Program-made: the position numbers and the translations under genes
DNA from: Gautieria morchelliformis
Taxonomy: Eukaryota; Basidiomycota; Agaricomycetes; Gomphales; Gomphaceae
Direction of reading: 5' to 3'
Length of the DNA stretch: 64,000 nt
Assembly: GCA_015179125.1 (NCBI GenBank)
Contig: WHVA01000260.1
Coordinates: forward strand, 88,504 to 152,503
The notes under the pieces: model-generated
Database searches by the model: none
What the model was told of the DNA's origin: nothing
Seen by the model: the letters and a program-made list of their open reading frames with translations, nothing else
Shown here: one piece after another, positions 19,957 through 29,763 of the stretch
Layout: every line of letters begins with the position of its first letter
How positions within the stretch are numbered: the first letter of the stretch is position 1

Positions 19957-20559
19957 ATGGACAACTTGCCATCTGCTGCTGAAGTTTTGGACCGCTTGGT
20001 GATGATAGAGCAAGAGTTGATGAGAGAGAGGCAGGAAAAACAAGATCTGGAGATGAGGTTGAACACCCTGCAGGCTACGACCACTGGGCTGATGGCTGGA
20101 CTCCCTAGCCGCGTTCACGCCTCCTCAAAGCGAACAGCTGAGCCAGCAAAGCTCTCTGAATACGATGGGGATGGTGCAAATGGTCGCAACTTCATCCAGT
20201 CGTGCAGCCTCTACCTGGGTGTGTGTGCGAGTGACTTCCCAGATGAGCAGTCGCAGATCCTTTGGGCGATGTCCTTCATGAAAACAGGGAGGGCTGTGAC
20301 TTTTGCCACTTGCCCATTCACTCATGAAGCAAAGCATGGCGTGCCGCTCTACGTGACCTGGAAGGATTTTGTTGAAGCATTTCGCCAGCAGTTGTACCCC
20401 CTACATGAGGCCACCGATGCGATGAATCAACTGGAATTGCGCCAGTACCACCAGGGCAAGCATTCAGTTGACGAATACATCAATGGGTTCGAAGAGCTGG
20501 TTGAGAAGGCTGAATACACAGATGGGCAATCAATTGTGATGAAGTTCTGTCGAGGTCTT
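19957..20559 (+). pseudogene. Family E Gag, truncated
   Basis: MDNLPSAAEVLDRLVM start, a coiled coil (about residues 12-45), then a retrotransposon gag core: KLSEYDGDGANGRNFIQSC, WAMSFMKTGRA, WKDFVEAFRQQLYPL, ELRQYHQGKHSVDEYINGFEEL. Breaks at 20559 (MKFCRGL) where family C LTR sequence begins, before any zinc knuckle. The 3' part of family E is at 33637-35020. Confidence 0.85.
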
Positions 20560-20704
20560 TGTAAGAGAGTAGTATATCTTAGAACCTTGTGTCACAAGGG
20601 CAAGCGGAACTCGACCAAGATGTGGTTATTCCGTGTGCTACGTAGTGACAGTGTAAGGTAAGATCTGGGGAACCGCCGCACGGTTCCCACACAAGAACTG
20701 TACA
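20560..20704 (-). repeat. Family C 3' LTR, truncated
   Basis: Minus-strand LTR related to the family A LTR (shared blocks TCTTAGRACCTTGTRTCACAAGGGC, GCTACGTAGTGACA, GGGAACCG on one strand or the other). It lacks the first part of U3 and the polypurine tract seen in family A. The right limit is approximate. Confidence 0.65.
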
Positions 20705-20712
20705 GTGATTAG

Positions 20713-21243
20713 CTAAGCTATTCCAGTAGCATGCTCATAGATGGACCTGGTGAGGTCCTCAGAGTCCGCATCTGACATGGGAATGTCAGTGTATGGAGAC
20801 GGCAGCGGGTGCGGGTCTGTCGGGATCTCCGGGCTGTCGGCAGGGACATGGGGCGGGGAATTGATACCCATGTCCTGCTGAAAGGTCGCTTCGGCAACCG
20901 GGTCATGGGCTGGTGAGGGGCCGCGAGTGACAGCTAGCTCATGGTCTAGCTGTGCTCGGGTGGCTGTTGATGCCTCTGCAGCCATGATTGCCACCTTGTG
21001 GCGGTCCCGCAGGGCTGCCAGTCGCAGCTTTTCCTGCCCTATTTGGGCCAGCGCGCTGAACGTCATCCCAGATAGGTTGTGCTGGACGAATAGTTCGATC
21101 CGGGGTGTGCTGTCCTGGGTCACGCCGCCGTATCTGGCAAGCCAGCAGGTGACCTCATCCAGAGGGATGTCCCGGGCCGAGTGACCTCGGATGGGGAACA
21201 TCCCGGTGATCGACGCCCTTAGGGTGTCGCCGATGGTGTAACT
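20713..21243 (-). pseudogene. Family C ORF3, C-terminal part
   Basis: Reads TIGDTLRASITGMFPIRG, DIPLDEVTCWLARYGGVT, RIELFVQHNLSGMTF, TRAQLDHELA and an acidic tail ending ATGIA. It aligns block by block with the family A ORF3 tail (SITGPFPV, IPLAEI.RWLARY.GVTRE, THAQLDRELA). Here the position of the shared family A stop is coding (RGHSARDI). The N-terminal part of the same protein is at 43366-44849, about 22 kb away; at 21243 it is joined to family D sequence. Confidence 0.75.
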
Positions 21244-21600
21244 GATAACTTCCTCACGAAGCCCGTGTGGGATGGGAATGTTCCTGAGTGCCCACGGCTC
21301 GTGCTCAACTGTCGGAATGATCACTGGATCGAAATAGTCCTCCCTGAACCTGCCCCTCTCTGAGTCATCCCACGCCAACGCTGCCTCATTCTTCATCAGC
21401 ACCTCAAACACCAGATTCACTTCCTCCTCCCAAAGAAACCCTTTCTTCACCAGCTCAAAAGTGTCCCATCTCTCCCTCATAAGCCGGGACCCAAAAACAA
21501 CTGGCGCTGGAGGATGCGGAGACAAGCATGGTAGTGTAAGCAGCGGATTGGAAGGAAAGCACCTCTTCAGCCATGCTTGTTCTGGGCGCGTAGTTGCCAC
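21243..21600 (-). pseudogene. Family D pol, region just upstream of RT
   Basis: ERWDTFELVKKGFLWEEEVNLVF, ERGRFREDYFDPVIIP and EHEPWALRNIPIPHGLREEV: the stretch that precedes RT in a gypsy group with an FxDDVP catalytic box. The expected continuation (EKIASGTYEPSG) is at 43366, so RT is split exactly here. Confidence 0.75.
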
Positions 21601-22391
21601 TGGCTGAACTTTCCTGGTGCCGGCTTATATTTCAGCCCCAGCGCTGGCGTCGTGAAGTCATAGACAGCCCGTAAGTAGTGGGATGCCATCGGCAGGGTGG
21701 CTGAGAACAGCAACAGAATGCTGGCCCTACTAGCGGAACCTGAAACTGGCAAAGAAGATGGCGCTGTCAGCACCAGATGCGCCTGGTGGTGCCCTCCTGT
21801 GTGGTGTGGTGCCATTGGCACCCATATTCGACGACCTGGCTTCTTTGGATCAAAGATAATCAATGTCTCCCCAACGTCCTCTGTATCGCATTGTGCTGCC
21901 ATCTGGAACGGCCGACCTAGTAACAGACGGTAAGGCGCTTTCTTGATGATCCACGCATGGATGAAGATGCTGATTCCCGCAATAGTGAGTTCTACGTTTT
22001 CCACCACTCCCATGTTTGTCTTGGTGCCCCCATTGGCATCCCGCATATTCAGCTTCAGGTCGGGATTCCAAGGTAGGTTCAGCTCTTTAACCGCCTCCTG
22101 GCTGATACACACTAACTCTGCTCCAGAGTTGTACAGGCCGACTTCGTTAAATTGCCCAGCAACTTTGACAGGGAGCTCCATGATCGGCGACGAGTAGACC
22201 AGTGCCAATGTCGCTAAAAGGCTGTCCGAGGTGAGTGAAGATGGCAACTCAGGGGAAAGAGAGTAAGCGGCAGTTCTGTTTACTTTACAGAAGTCGACAG
22301 TATACTTGCGAAAATCTGGTGACAATGCCATTAGCTCCACTGTTGAAACATCAGCCCTTGCCCCCATAACTCGTTCGAAAACCCTTTGCAC
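21567..22391 (-). pseudogene. Family D protease region
   Basis: Contains LALVYSSPIMELPVKV, VGLYNSGAELVCISQEAV, NMRDANGGT, VENVELTIAGISIFIHAWI and APYRLLLGRPFQM, the order of a retropepsin-like domain in this gypsy group. The catalytic triplet reads N-S-G where D-S/T-G is expected, a likely inactivating G-to-A change. A single-base deletion near 22385 separates it from gag. Confidence 0.75.
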
Positions 22392-23824
22392 CGCACTTGT
22401 ATCGTTGCACTTGGACTTGTAGGTGTACTGCGATGGCTTCCGGTCTGTGTTGGCTGACCCTGGCGTTTCGCAGTGGCCTCATCCATAGTCACGATCGCTG
22501 GATACACCCCCCTCATCTCCTTCGGTACATCCTCCGCCTTGCTACTGTGTCCCTCCTCCATGACCCCTAAACCATCTTCTTCATCCACCGGGTCCACCTG
22601 CAAGAATGCTACAGCCGCTCCCTGTGCCACCAATGCCTGGGCCTGGTCCACTACGAACTTGATTCCCTTTGGGTCATTAAGGATGCGTGAACCATTGGGC
22701 CACCGATAGAACCCCTGCTCGCTGACAATGACCTTCCCCATCCGTACATATTCCAGCCCGATCAGGCACTCTCTAGGCATGCATCCTGCACAGTTGGAGG
22801 CTTTGCAAGCAGGGAAAGTCTGTCCTACCTGTTGGGGTGGGAAGGGTGGCCCTCGTGGTAAGTGCGGCGCATTCGCTGGTGCCAAGGCATAGGCTGCCAG
22901 CGTCTTCAAGAAATTGATGTAACTGGGTTGTTTTGAGAGAATCTGAAAGTACGTAGTAGCATAGGCTTCCTCCTTGACTTTATAGCTGTGGAGCTTCTCC
23001 AATAGGTCAGTGACATCCGACGGCCACTATGATGGCAGGCGGACCATCTTCTTGATAACTTGTGAGTCCCCCGCTACTCCCAGGGACTGTATGCTAGCGC
23101 TTGGAGTAGGCAAGACAGAAGGTAGGACTCGATGAAATGCGTTGCTATTGAAAATGTAACACCCAGCTTTATAGACATCTGCAATTGTGAACGGGTCGTC
23201 TAGCGGATGGTCCGGCTTGATGATCCCAAGCCGCCTCTCCAGCTGTTCTTGGGTGCTGGGGTGGGAGCCAAACCAGTAGTAATGGGCTGCCTCCTTCTCC
23301 GAGGGCTGCTTATCGTTGATAAGGTAGGCTGCCTTTCCCTGAAAATCACGGTGGTATACGCGTAACTCCGTATCCAGTGTGATAACTTTAGCAGCAGATG
23401 TATGGATGAAGGTATCAAGAGTGGCACATGTACACTGCTTGGTCTGGAATGCCCCTCCAAAGGCCTCCTTGATTGCCACGCTGAACACATCCCAATCTTC
23501 ATTGGCATATCCCTTGAAGGCTTCGAAGGTGAGACACTGAGACCGATCAATGTAGTGAAACATAAATTTGACCCATTCTGTTTTGGGGAGCTGTGCATCA
23601 TCAGCACAATGCTTGTATACTTCTAGGAACTCAGCAATGGCGTCCTCATCTCCATTAAACATCGTCGGTGCTTTCTTCGACCTGGGCGCCGGCATAGCTG
23701 CCTTTCCGATAAGTTGGGCCATGGCGGGTAGAATGACTGTTGTAGGCTGTTGAGGAATGGCAGGTGGACTGAAGGGATCTGGAATTGAAGAGACTGGCCG
23801 GGGAATGCAAGATGGTGATATCAC
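22331..23824 (-). pseudogene. Family D Gag
   Basis: Gag-type protein: KKAPTMFNGDEDAIAEFLEVYKHCADDA-type core start, WVKFMFHYIDRS, FEAFKGYANEDWDVF, helical region with HPSTQEQLERRLGI, then a Cys cluster (CKASNCAGCMPREC) in place of a CCHC knuckle followed by MGKVIVSEQGFYRWPNG. One in-frame TAG (about 23027) splits two otherwise continuous halves. Lies 167 bp inside the 5' LTR at 23991-24414. Confidence 0.8.
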
Positions 23825-23990
23825 AGCGCTTCGAAGGAGCCGATCACTCGCAGGAGGGAGAGGCCGTGAGTGTCTAGGAATGTTGGAAGAAGAAGAGCTG
23901 GGACAAGATGAGAAAAAGCAGTGTGTAGCTCTGAGCTGAGACTTTTAATCTCAAAGGTTTTGAGGTTTGACCATGCGTGAGGCTCGAATA

Positions 23991-24414
23991 TGTAAGTATC
24001 CTACGTGCTGTAGGCCTAGATGCTAGCATGACCTCAAGATCGCATGAGCTAGCTTAGGAGTGTGAGTAAGGTGCGGGAAATAAGATGCTTCTCTAAAGCT
24101 ACGTACAAGCCTAGTTATAGGAAAAGAACAATGAGCTGCACAGTGGCACGAGTGGAAAATATGCAGATGGTGGACAAAGGTACGATCAGTGGACCATATA
24201 CGTGAGTGGACAGGGTGGAAGGTGGATACATGCAGACACAATACCATCAGTGGGCTGCATCAAACAAGGCACACGTGTGTGAAACAAAAAAGAAAAGGGG
24301 CAGAGGAATAGTGTCCAAATCCTAATCACTATGAATCTAAAAATAGAACATCAAGACAAATCAAGAAATAGACCGTATCTGAAATCACCGTACAGGGAGC
24401 TACGCTCCCTTACA
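23991..24414 (-). repeat. Family D 5' LTR
   Basis: TGTAAGTATCCTACG to CTCCCTTACA. About 95% like the LTR at 39294-39717 by eye. Its outer side (24415, GGAGTTCC) continues family F, and the outer side of the partner (ending GGGAG at 39293) is the other side of the same family F codons, so GGAG is the target duplication. Confidence 0.88.
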
Positions 24415-24587
24415 GGAGTTCCTATCCCACTTCAACTTCAACACTGTACATGGTGACGGTGTTGAAAACAAGGTCACAGACTGTCTGTCTTGAGAGCGAC
24501 ACGAGTGACGACAGTCACCCAGGGCACATCTTTGTAAATGCAGACAAGTGCCTTGACCAAGACAGGGAGCTGCTGCCCACCAATAGA
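24415..24587 (+). pseudogene. Family F pol, RNase H end
   Basis: FLSHFNFNTVHGDGVENKVTDCLS, stops, then HIFVNADKCLDQDRELLPTNR. A-like RNase H tail. Left side continues from 39293 (RQVRWWE), right side from 25131. Confidence 0.8.
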
Positions 24588-25130
24588 TGTTGGGTGCATA
24601 TGTGCACCAGGCTCCAAACCTAACATTTCTGTTGTTATTTCTTTCGATTTTGACCTGAAACTATGCGGACATTCACTCTATGCCTTTCACAATTTTCTTT
24701 GATTTTTTCGAGGCTGTATTACTACTCCTTTTCATGTTCTGTCCAACAGACCCTTTGTGGGTGCTTGTGGACAAGTTTCCTTTTTGAGCTGCAGCTGTTC
24801 ACTAACGTGTTACGTTCTATGGGCGCTTATCACGGCACACCAGTGCCTCAAGGGCGCTTAAGTGCCGGAACTTCGTATATGCGAGTGAAACAAGCCCATG
24901 CACAGCCTCCCCTCCTCAGTGTTGACTATCACTGAGGAGGTGAGTTTAATAGTGTACTTTCATAGTATGAAACTGAAAAAACATGTAGAACATTAAATAG
25001 GTAGCATTCCTTTATATTACTAGTGTTGACTATCACTGAGGAGAACATTAAATAGTTTATTAATCTCCTGCAAGTCCCATCGTTCATATCTGGCATATAA
25101 CTTCCTACTTGCCCAAACCGAGTTCCTACA
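24588..25130 (+). mobile_element. Copia-type solo LTR, 543 bp, TSD ATAGA
   Basis: Begins TGTTGGGTGCATATG, like the sense start of the copia LTR at 29153-29750, and ends GTTCCTACA. ATAGA at 24583-24587 and 25131-25135. Contains a repeated TAGTGTTGACTATCACTGAGGAG block. Confidence 0.9.
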
Positions 25131-25365
25131 ATAGATACATCAAACTACAGGCAGCAGCAGTGAGACAGTAGATTTGCCTTGCTGAGAAAACAGAGACGCA
25201 GACCACCGAGGCCGCTGCATTACACAGAGGCCCTTCACAGGACCCAGAGACGAATGTCATCTCTGACAGCGATGATGATGTTCACGCCATTGCTGCAGGC
25301 AATGATGGCACGCCTCTGTGCATGCATGTCAAGGGAGATATGGGCCTACCGAAGGTCTATTGACG
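25131..25365 (+). pseudogene. Family F pol, RNase H to integrase linker
   Basis: RYIKLQAAAVRQ, stop, ICLAEKTETQTTEAAALH, SDSDDDVHAIAAGNDGTPLCMHVKGDMGLPKVY: aligned with the same linker of families A and C. At 25365 it joins a different family's chromodomain. Confidence 0.75.
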
Positions 25366-25591
25366 GTGAGCCCAAGTTTGAAGTCTCAGAAATCCTCAAC
25401 TCCAAAATGATAATAGATGAAGAGCTGCAAGGTACTCTACCTTAGGTGGACTGGTTATGAGGGTACCAACAAAGAAACCTTATGGATCCTTGCTTCCAAG
25501 CTTGATGTTAAGAACATAAGTTGTACTTAAGGCTCAACCTGAGGGCCGCGCCGAGGTTCTGGAACAGATGGCTTGGCTTCAACTTTGTAGG
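25366..25591 (+). pseudogene. Family I pol 3' end (chromodomain remnant)
   Basis: DGEPKFEVSEILNSK followed, with indels and stops, by YLRWTGYEGTNKETLW: a chromodomain close to that of family B (DGEPEYEISEILNSK). Probably the same element as 37135-38408, but that link is inferred from layout. Confidence 0.6.
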
Positions 25592-25789
25592 TGTTACGAC
25601 TGTGCATTTCCGATTTCCGACCTTCAGTTCTGCAACCTTTCCGCCCCTCCGATAATTCCGACGTTCTGCCCCTTGTTCTACTCCCTTGTTCCTCCGGCTC
25701 TATTACTCGGACCCACCGGACCCGCTTCATCGTTCATCAAGACCATATGTCCGGCCCTCCTTGTGTTTTGTTGTCCCATATGTTTTCCC

Positions 25790-26526
25790 TGTTGAAAGTA
25801 TCGAGGAAACATGACATCAACACATTAATCATAACAACACAAATCCACATCAGAACCGACACGTCGATGATTCCTCCTAACGCATATACACTACAATGAC
25901 TCATGCCCGAGATTGCCGGACTATCACATGCCCACTCGACCCAACCCAATTCCAGCCGCCGACCGTTCCGACATCACAGGAACACACAACACATGTTACC
26001 GTAGTCTAGAACACTCCAGAAACCCCTTCCAAGAGCGCCGAGCCTGAGCCAGATGGCACGCATCCCATAATCACGTGACCCAATCAAGGGACGCGACGTG
26101 TCGAGCCAACCCTACCCATATCTAGACCACGTCCCCTATCCATCTCCAAAAGACCGTTCCCTTATCCTATTTTACACTCCATGCCCAGCCCAACTTGTAC
26201 AATGCGCGTCGACACCCCTATCGACGACTATGCACCGCTCCCCCCATTCCACCTTTCTCTTAGTACTACTCCACAAGGTTCTTGACCACCAAGTACTACC
26301 AATAACTGATAAATACCTAGCTTCATGTACCATAAATGAGCAGTGAAAATCACAACTCATTTCGCTCCACACCATAGTAGTTAAACTTCCAGTTAGCATA
26401 AATCATAAGACACACACATATATTGTGTGCACAGATATTCTTGCAACTTTAAGTTCCACTCGATTTATCTCACAATTGAGAGATTAAATCACATTATCTT
26501 CGATAACATTTCTAATACTAACAAGA
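25790..26526. mobile_element. Insert of 737 bp, probably solo LTR, TSD TTCCC
   Basis: Starts TGTTGAAAGTATC and ends CTAACAAGA; TTCCC at 25785-25789 and 26527-26531. Removing it rejoins the B LTR (TTTTCCCGACCCC). The end is not CA, so either the end mutated or the boundary is shifted. Confidence 0.75.
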
Positions 26527-26572
26527 TTCCCGACCCCTTGTTCTTTGCCATTGTTTTACTTTACCCTGAACC

Positions 26573-28054
26573 TGTTAGGGATCGTCCACAAAGTAGCTAC
26601 CTATTTATGAACATTTACTAGGTAGTTAATTAGTTTCAAATGTCCTCAAGAAAGGTTGTATTAATATTTCTATGCTACACTCACATTGGGTCCACAAGAT
26701 ACAACAATCTCTTGATAGTTTAGCTAAGAATCACCCACGATCACATGACTATCACATGACCTCAAAAAACAGCTCAAAGTCACCTGATCACCCACAGTCA
26801 CCTGACAATCACCTGACCTCAAAGTCACCTGATTATCTACAGTCACCTGACAATCACCTGACCTCAAAGTCACTTGATTACCTACGGTCACCTGACAATC
26901 ACATGACACAGTCACATGACCTCAATCCAGCTTGAAGTCACATGACTTTCCTTCGTCACATGATAATCACATGAGCATGGGAGTTTCTTACATACTCTTA
27001 GCTTTACTGTCACAGAGCTGTGACTTTAACCCAATATAGCAATAGAACCTTCCACAGCCTTCCAATAGTTTCCAAACCTTTCCTGAAGCTTCTCTAAGCT
27101 TCCACAAGGTTCTTCACAGTAGTAGAAGCCTCTACAAGGTTCCTAGCAGTAGTTACATAAGCTAGATAGATGCAGTATAAATAGCCTGCAGTTTTAGCAG
27201 TGAAGCAATCAATCATCTTTCACCCAAACCACTCATACCTTGAGTAACTGAAGTGTGACTTCAACACAGCCTTGTACCGAAGTACTGGCTCACTGACTTG
27301 GCTACAGTCTAAGATTGCAGCAACTCTGATTGGCTCTGAGAAGTACAAGAGTGCTCTATTTTAATTGCAGCAGGCTCTGACTAATCGCGCTGCGAACAGC
27401 AACATTACTAAGAGTAACTGATTAGTAATCCTGTACCATTAGACGCCACTCTGAGCAGTGATCTAATAGACTTGGTTATTAGTTATTCAATTCACGCAAT
27501 AGTTTATTAACTTAACTCTGAGTTAAGTGGGTTAATAGCCTTTTGAGTAATTGATCTTTCTTGATCAATCAACGCACTGCAGATATTAACCTAACTCAGG
27601 GTAAGTGAGTTAATATCCTACGTTTGTTGAGTTGGAAAACCAGAAAAGCCACAAGAATAGTGACATACTTGAACTGAGGAAGAGTTCAAGCGCAGAACTA
27701 TGTTTTCACGTCTTGGGGATTATTGTTGTCTTTAATTCACTCGACCCACGGTCCTAAGACTCTAAGTAGCTGTCCCCCTTAAAGTATCTGGACCCTTGGA
27801 CGCCTAATAACATTCTTTGACCTCACAAAGTATTGCACAATCTAAGAACTACACGTGTTCAGTTAAATCTCTATTGCTACACTTCCTGTACCAATACTGA
27901 TTCTGATTGTTCACCGGAGTATAATTTCTTAATTGGGTTCTCCGTTAAAATAGTTTCGAAGCTTGGGTGTGCTTGTAAAGTCAAATCTCTGATTGAACTT
28001 TAGAATTGTGTTTAACACCACAGTTTTACGTTTAGTTCAACGGGTTCCAAAACA
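26573..28054. mobile_element. Solo LTR, 1.48 kb (copy 2, inverted relative to 1264-2742), TSD GAACC
   Basis: TGTTAGGG to CCAAAACA, the reverse complement of the copy at 1264-2742 with few differences. GAACC at 26568-26572 and 28055-28059. Carries the same hairpin chain (about 27390-27620) and TCAxGTGA array (about 26735-26970). Confidence 0.94.
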
Positions 28055-28423
28055 GAACCCCCCTTGTAGTCCCATTGTTCCCAATTAGTTAGTTCCCACG
28101 TATTGGCTACATGACTTCCGCTCCCCCTGGAATTTGCTTAGTATCATCTCATTACATGTTGTCTCAGCTCTTTGTATAAAGGCCTGTCATGTATGTCTGT
28201 TATTCTGCAATCAGATAATCACCTTCGATACTTGATTTCCTTCGCTCCATCTCCTGTTCTTAGCACAGCGAGTCTAGCAAGACCTCCTTCTCTCCGCCTT
28301 CCGCTTCAGTTCCGACTCAAATTCCAACCAACCTTTAGTTCAGCACTTCCCGACTTCCGACTCATTTCCGAAATACTTAGGACGATAGTTCATTGGGGGC
28401 GCAACCTATAAGTTGAAGCCGCT

Positions 28424-28970
28424 TGTTACGATACAATCCGTCGTAAGGTTGACCGAGGTCAGGAGCGAAACCCGAGGTACGGTCCGAGGTTACGGGGCGA
28501 GGTTTGGATGGGGAAGTCGGAGAGGGACTAGGCTTCAGCTTATGTGCTGCGCCGACCCTACGCACGAGTCCCAACTTCGGAGGAACGAATAAGAGGCGAG
28601 GTTTGGCTTAAGAGGCGAGGCTTAGAAACTAACTAAGGATTGAAGTTATACAATAGTTGATTTTCAGACTGAGCAGTAGGAATGCATACAGGGGGGTTTA
28701 TATATGGGGAGAGGGTATGAGTCAGGGGTGAACATATTAGTGGAGATCAGGGCGAGGTCAGGGCGAGGTAATATATGAATGATGCGTGATGGAGCAGAAT
28801 CAGTAACTAAGGGAATACGGGCATGGGATCAAGGTCAGATATGAGCTCTACTCGGGCTCGGGCTCGAGCGCAGGATAAGAATCATATGTACTCGGGCACG
28901 AGTATCACAAGGCTCAGGCTCGGAAGAAAGTTATACCGGTAAGTAACCGGCCAAAGGCCGGGTTCTTACA
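28424..28970. mobile_element. Solo LTR, 547 bp, TSD CCGCT
   Basis: TGTTACGATACAATCC to GGTTCTTACA; CCGCT at 28419-28423 and 28971-28975. Rich in GAGGTT/GAGGCTTAG words and CTCGGGCTCGG repeats. Not related to the B LTR beyond the first bases. Confidence 0.92.
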
Positions 28971-29052
28971 CCGCTGTCCTTTCCAGTTCCGACTTAGCGG
29001 AAATCTCGATATGTAACAGTATTATCTGATTCCCACCCGATAACTATCACTA

Positions 29053-29152
29053 TGCCTCCCCGTACCACAGCTACTTCAGCTCGAGCAGGAGCTGTCGAAG
29101 CTCTCTCTTATTTTGGCAGTCTTAGATCCACAGCACCAAGGCACGCAGAACC
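29053..29152 (+). pseudogene. Second family B gag, first 33 codons
   Basis: MPPRTTATSARAGAVEAL then SYFGSLRSTAPRHAE: same start as 10711 with two substitutions. Cut at 29152 by a copia LTR after GAACC. Confidence 0.9.
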
Positions 29153-29750
29153 TGTTAGCAACTCAGGGGCTATGGCAGGGAAGGTTTGGTCGAGTTCTTA
29201 GAAAGCTAGAATAAAATACACTCTCTCAGTGAATTTATTGTCACTGTTATATTAATACAATACCTAGAATCAAATACACTACATGATTTTCAGTCAACAT
29301 GTTATGAGAATACAAAGAATACTACTCGCCTCTCTCAGTGAATTTATTGTCACTGTTATATTAATACAATACCTAGAATCAAATACACTACATGATTTTC
29401 AGTCAACATGTTATGAGAATACAAAGAATACTACTCGCCTCTCTCAGTGAATTTATTGTCACTGGGAGAGGAGTATTATTCTGTCTCAGAGAGCATATAC
29501 GTGCACCCGGCCCTTTAGCGCCCAAGGGCTCGCGCATCGAAGTCATTTCAAACTCCGCTGGGTGCAGCTGCCTGTGAAAATAGAAATAACAGAATGAAAT
29601 GGAAAGGTAGAGAGTGACTAGAAAATTTGGAAAATAAGCAGAGAAGTGAATGCATGGTACAAGAACAATATGAGAAAAGATTGAAACACCATACAATAAA
29701 TCGAACATATTATGCTTGATTTTGGTGCAGGAGCATAAATGCACCCAACA
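29153..29750 (-). repeat. Copia family G 3' LTR with 109-bp tandem duplication
   Basis: Minus-strand LTR, TGTTAGCAACTC to GCACCCAACA (598 bp). 29221-29329 and 29330-29438 are apparently identical 109-bp tandem units, with a third partial copy to about 29464. The polypurine tract (AAGCTTGAGGGGGCA on the minus strand) lies at 29751-29765. Confidence 0.85.
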
Positions 29751-29763
29751 TGCCCCCTCAAGC

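Larger units (their letters stand above)
25592..29018 (+). repeat. Second family B 5' LTR, split by three nested solo LTRs
   Basis: TGTTACGACTGTGC to CGATATGTAACA; about 650 bp of LTR once 25790-26526, 26573-28054 and 28424-28970 and their TSD copies are removed. Followed by the same self-primer site (GTATTATCTGATT) and a gag start. Confidence 0.88.

Noticed and set aside
26672-26935. ORF with repeated HSPDxPQSPDNHLTSK-like peptide
   Set aside because: It is translation of the TCAxGTGA DNA array in a solo LTR; no start or codon signal.
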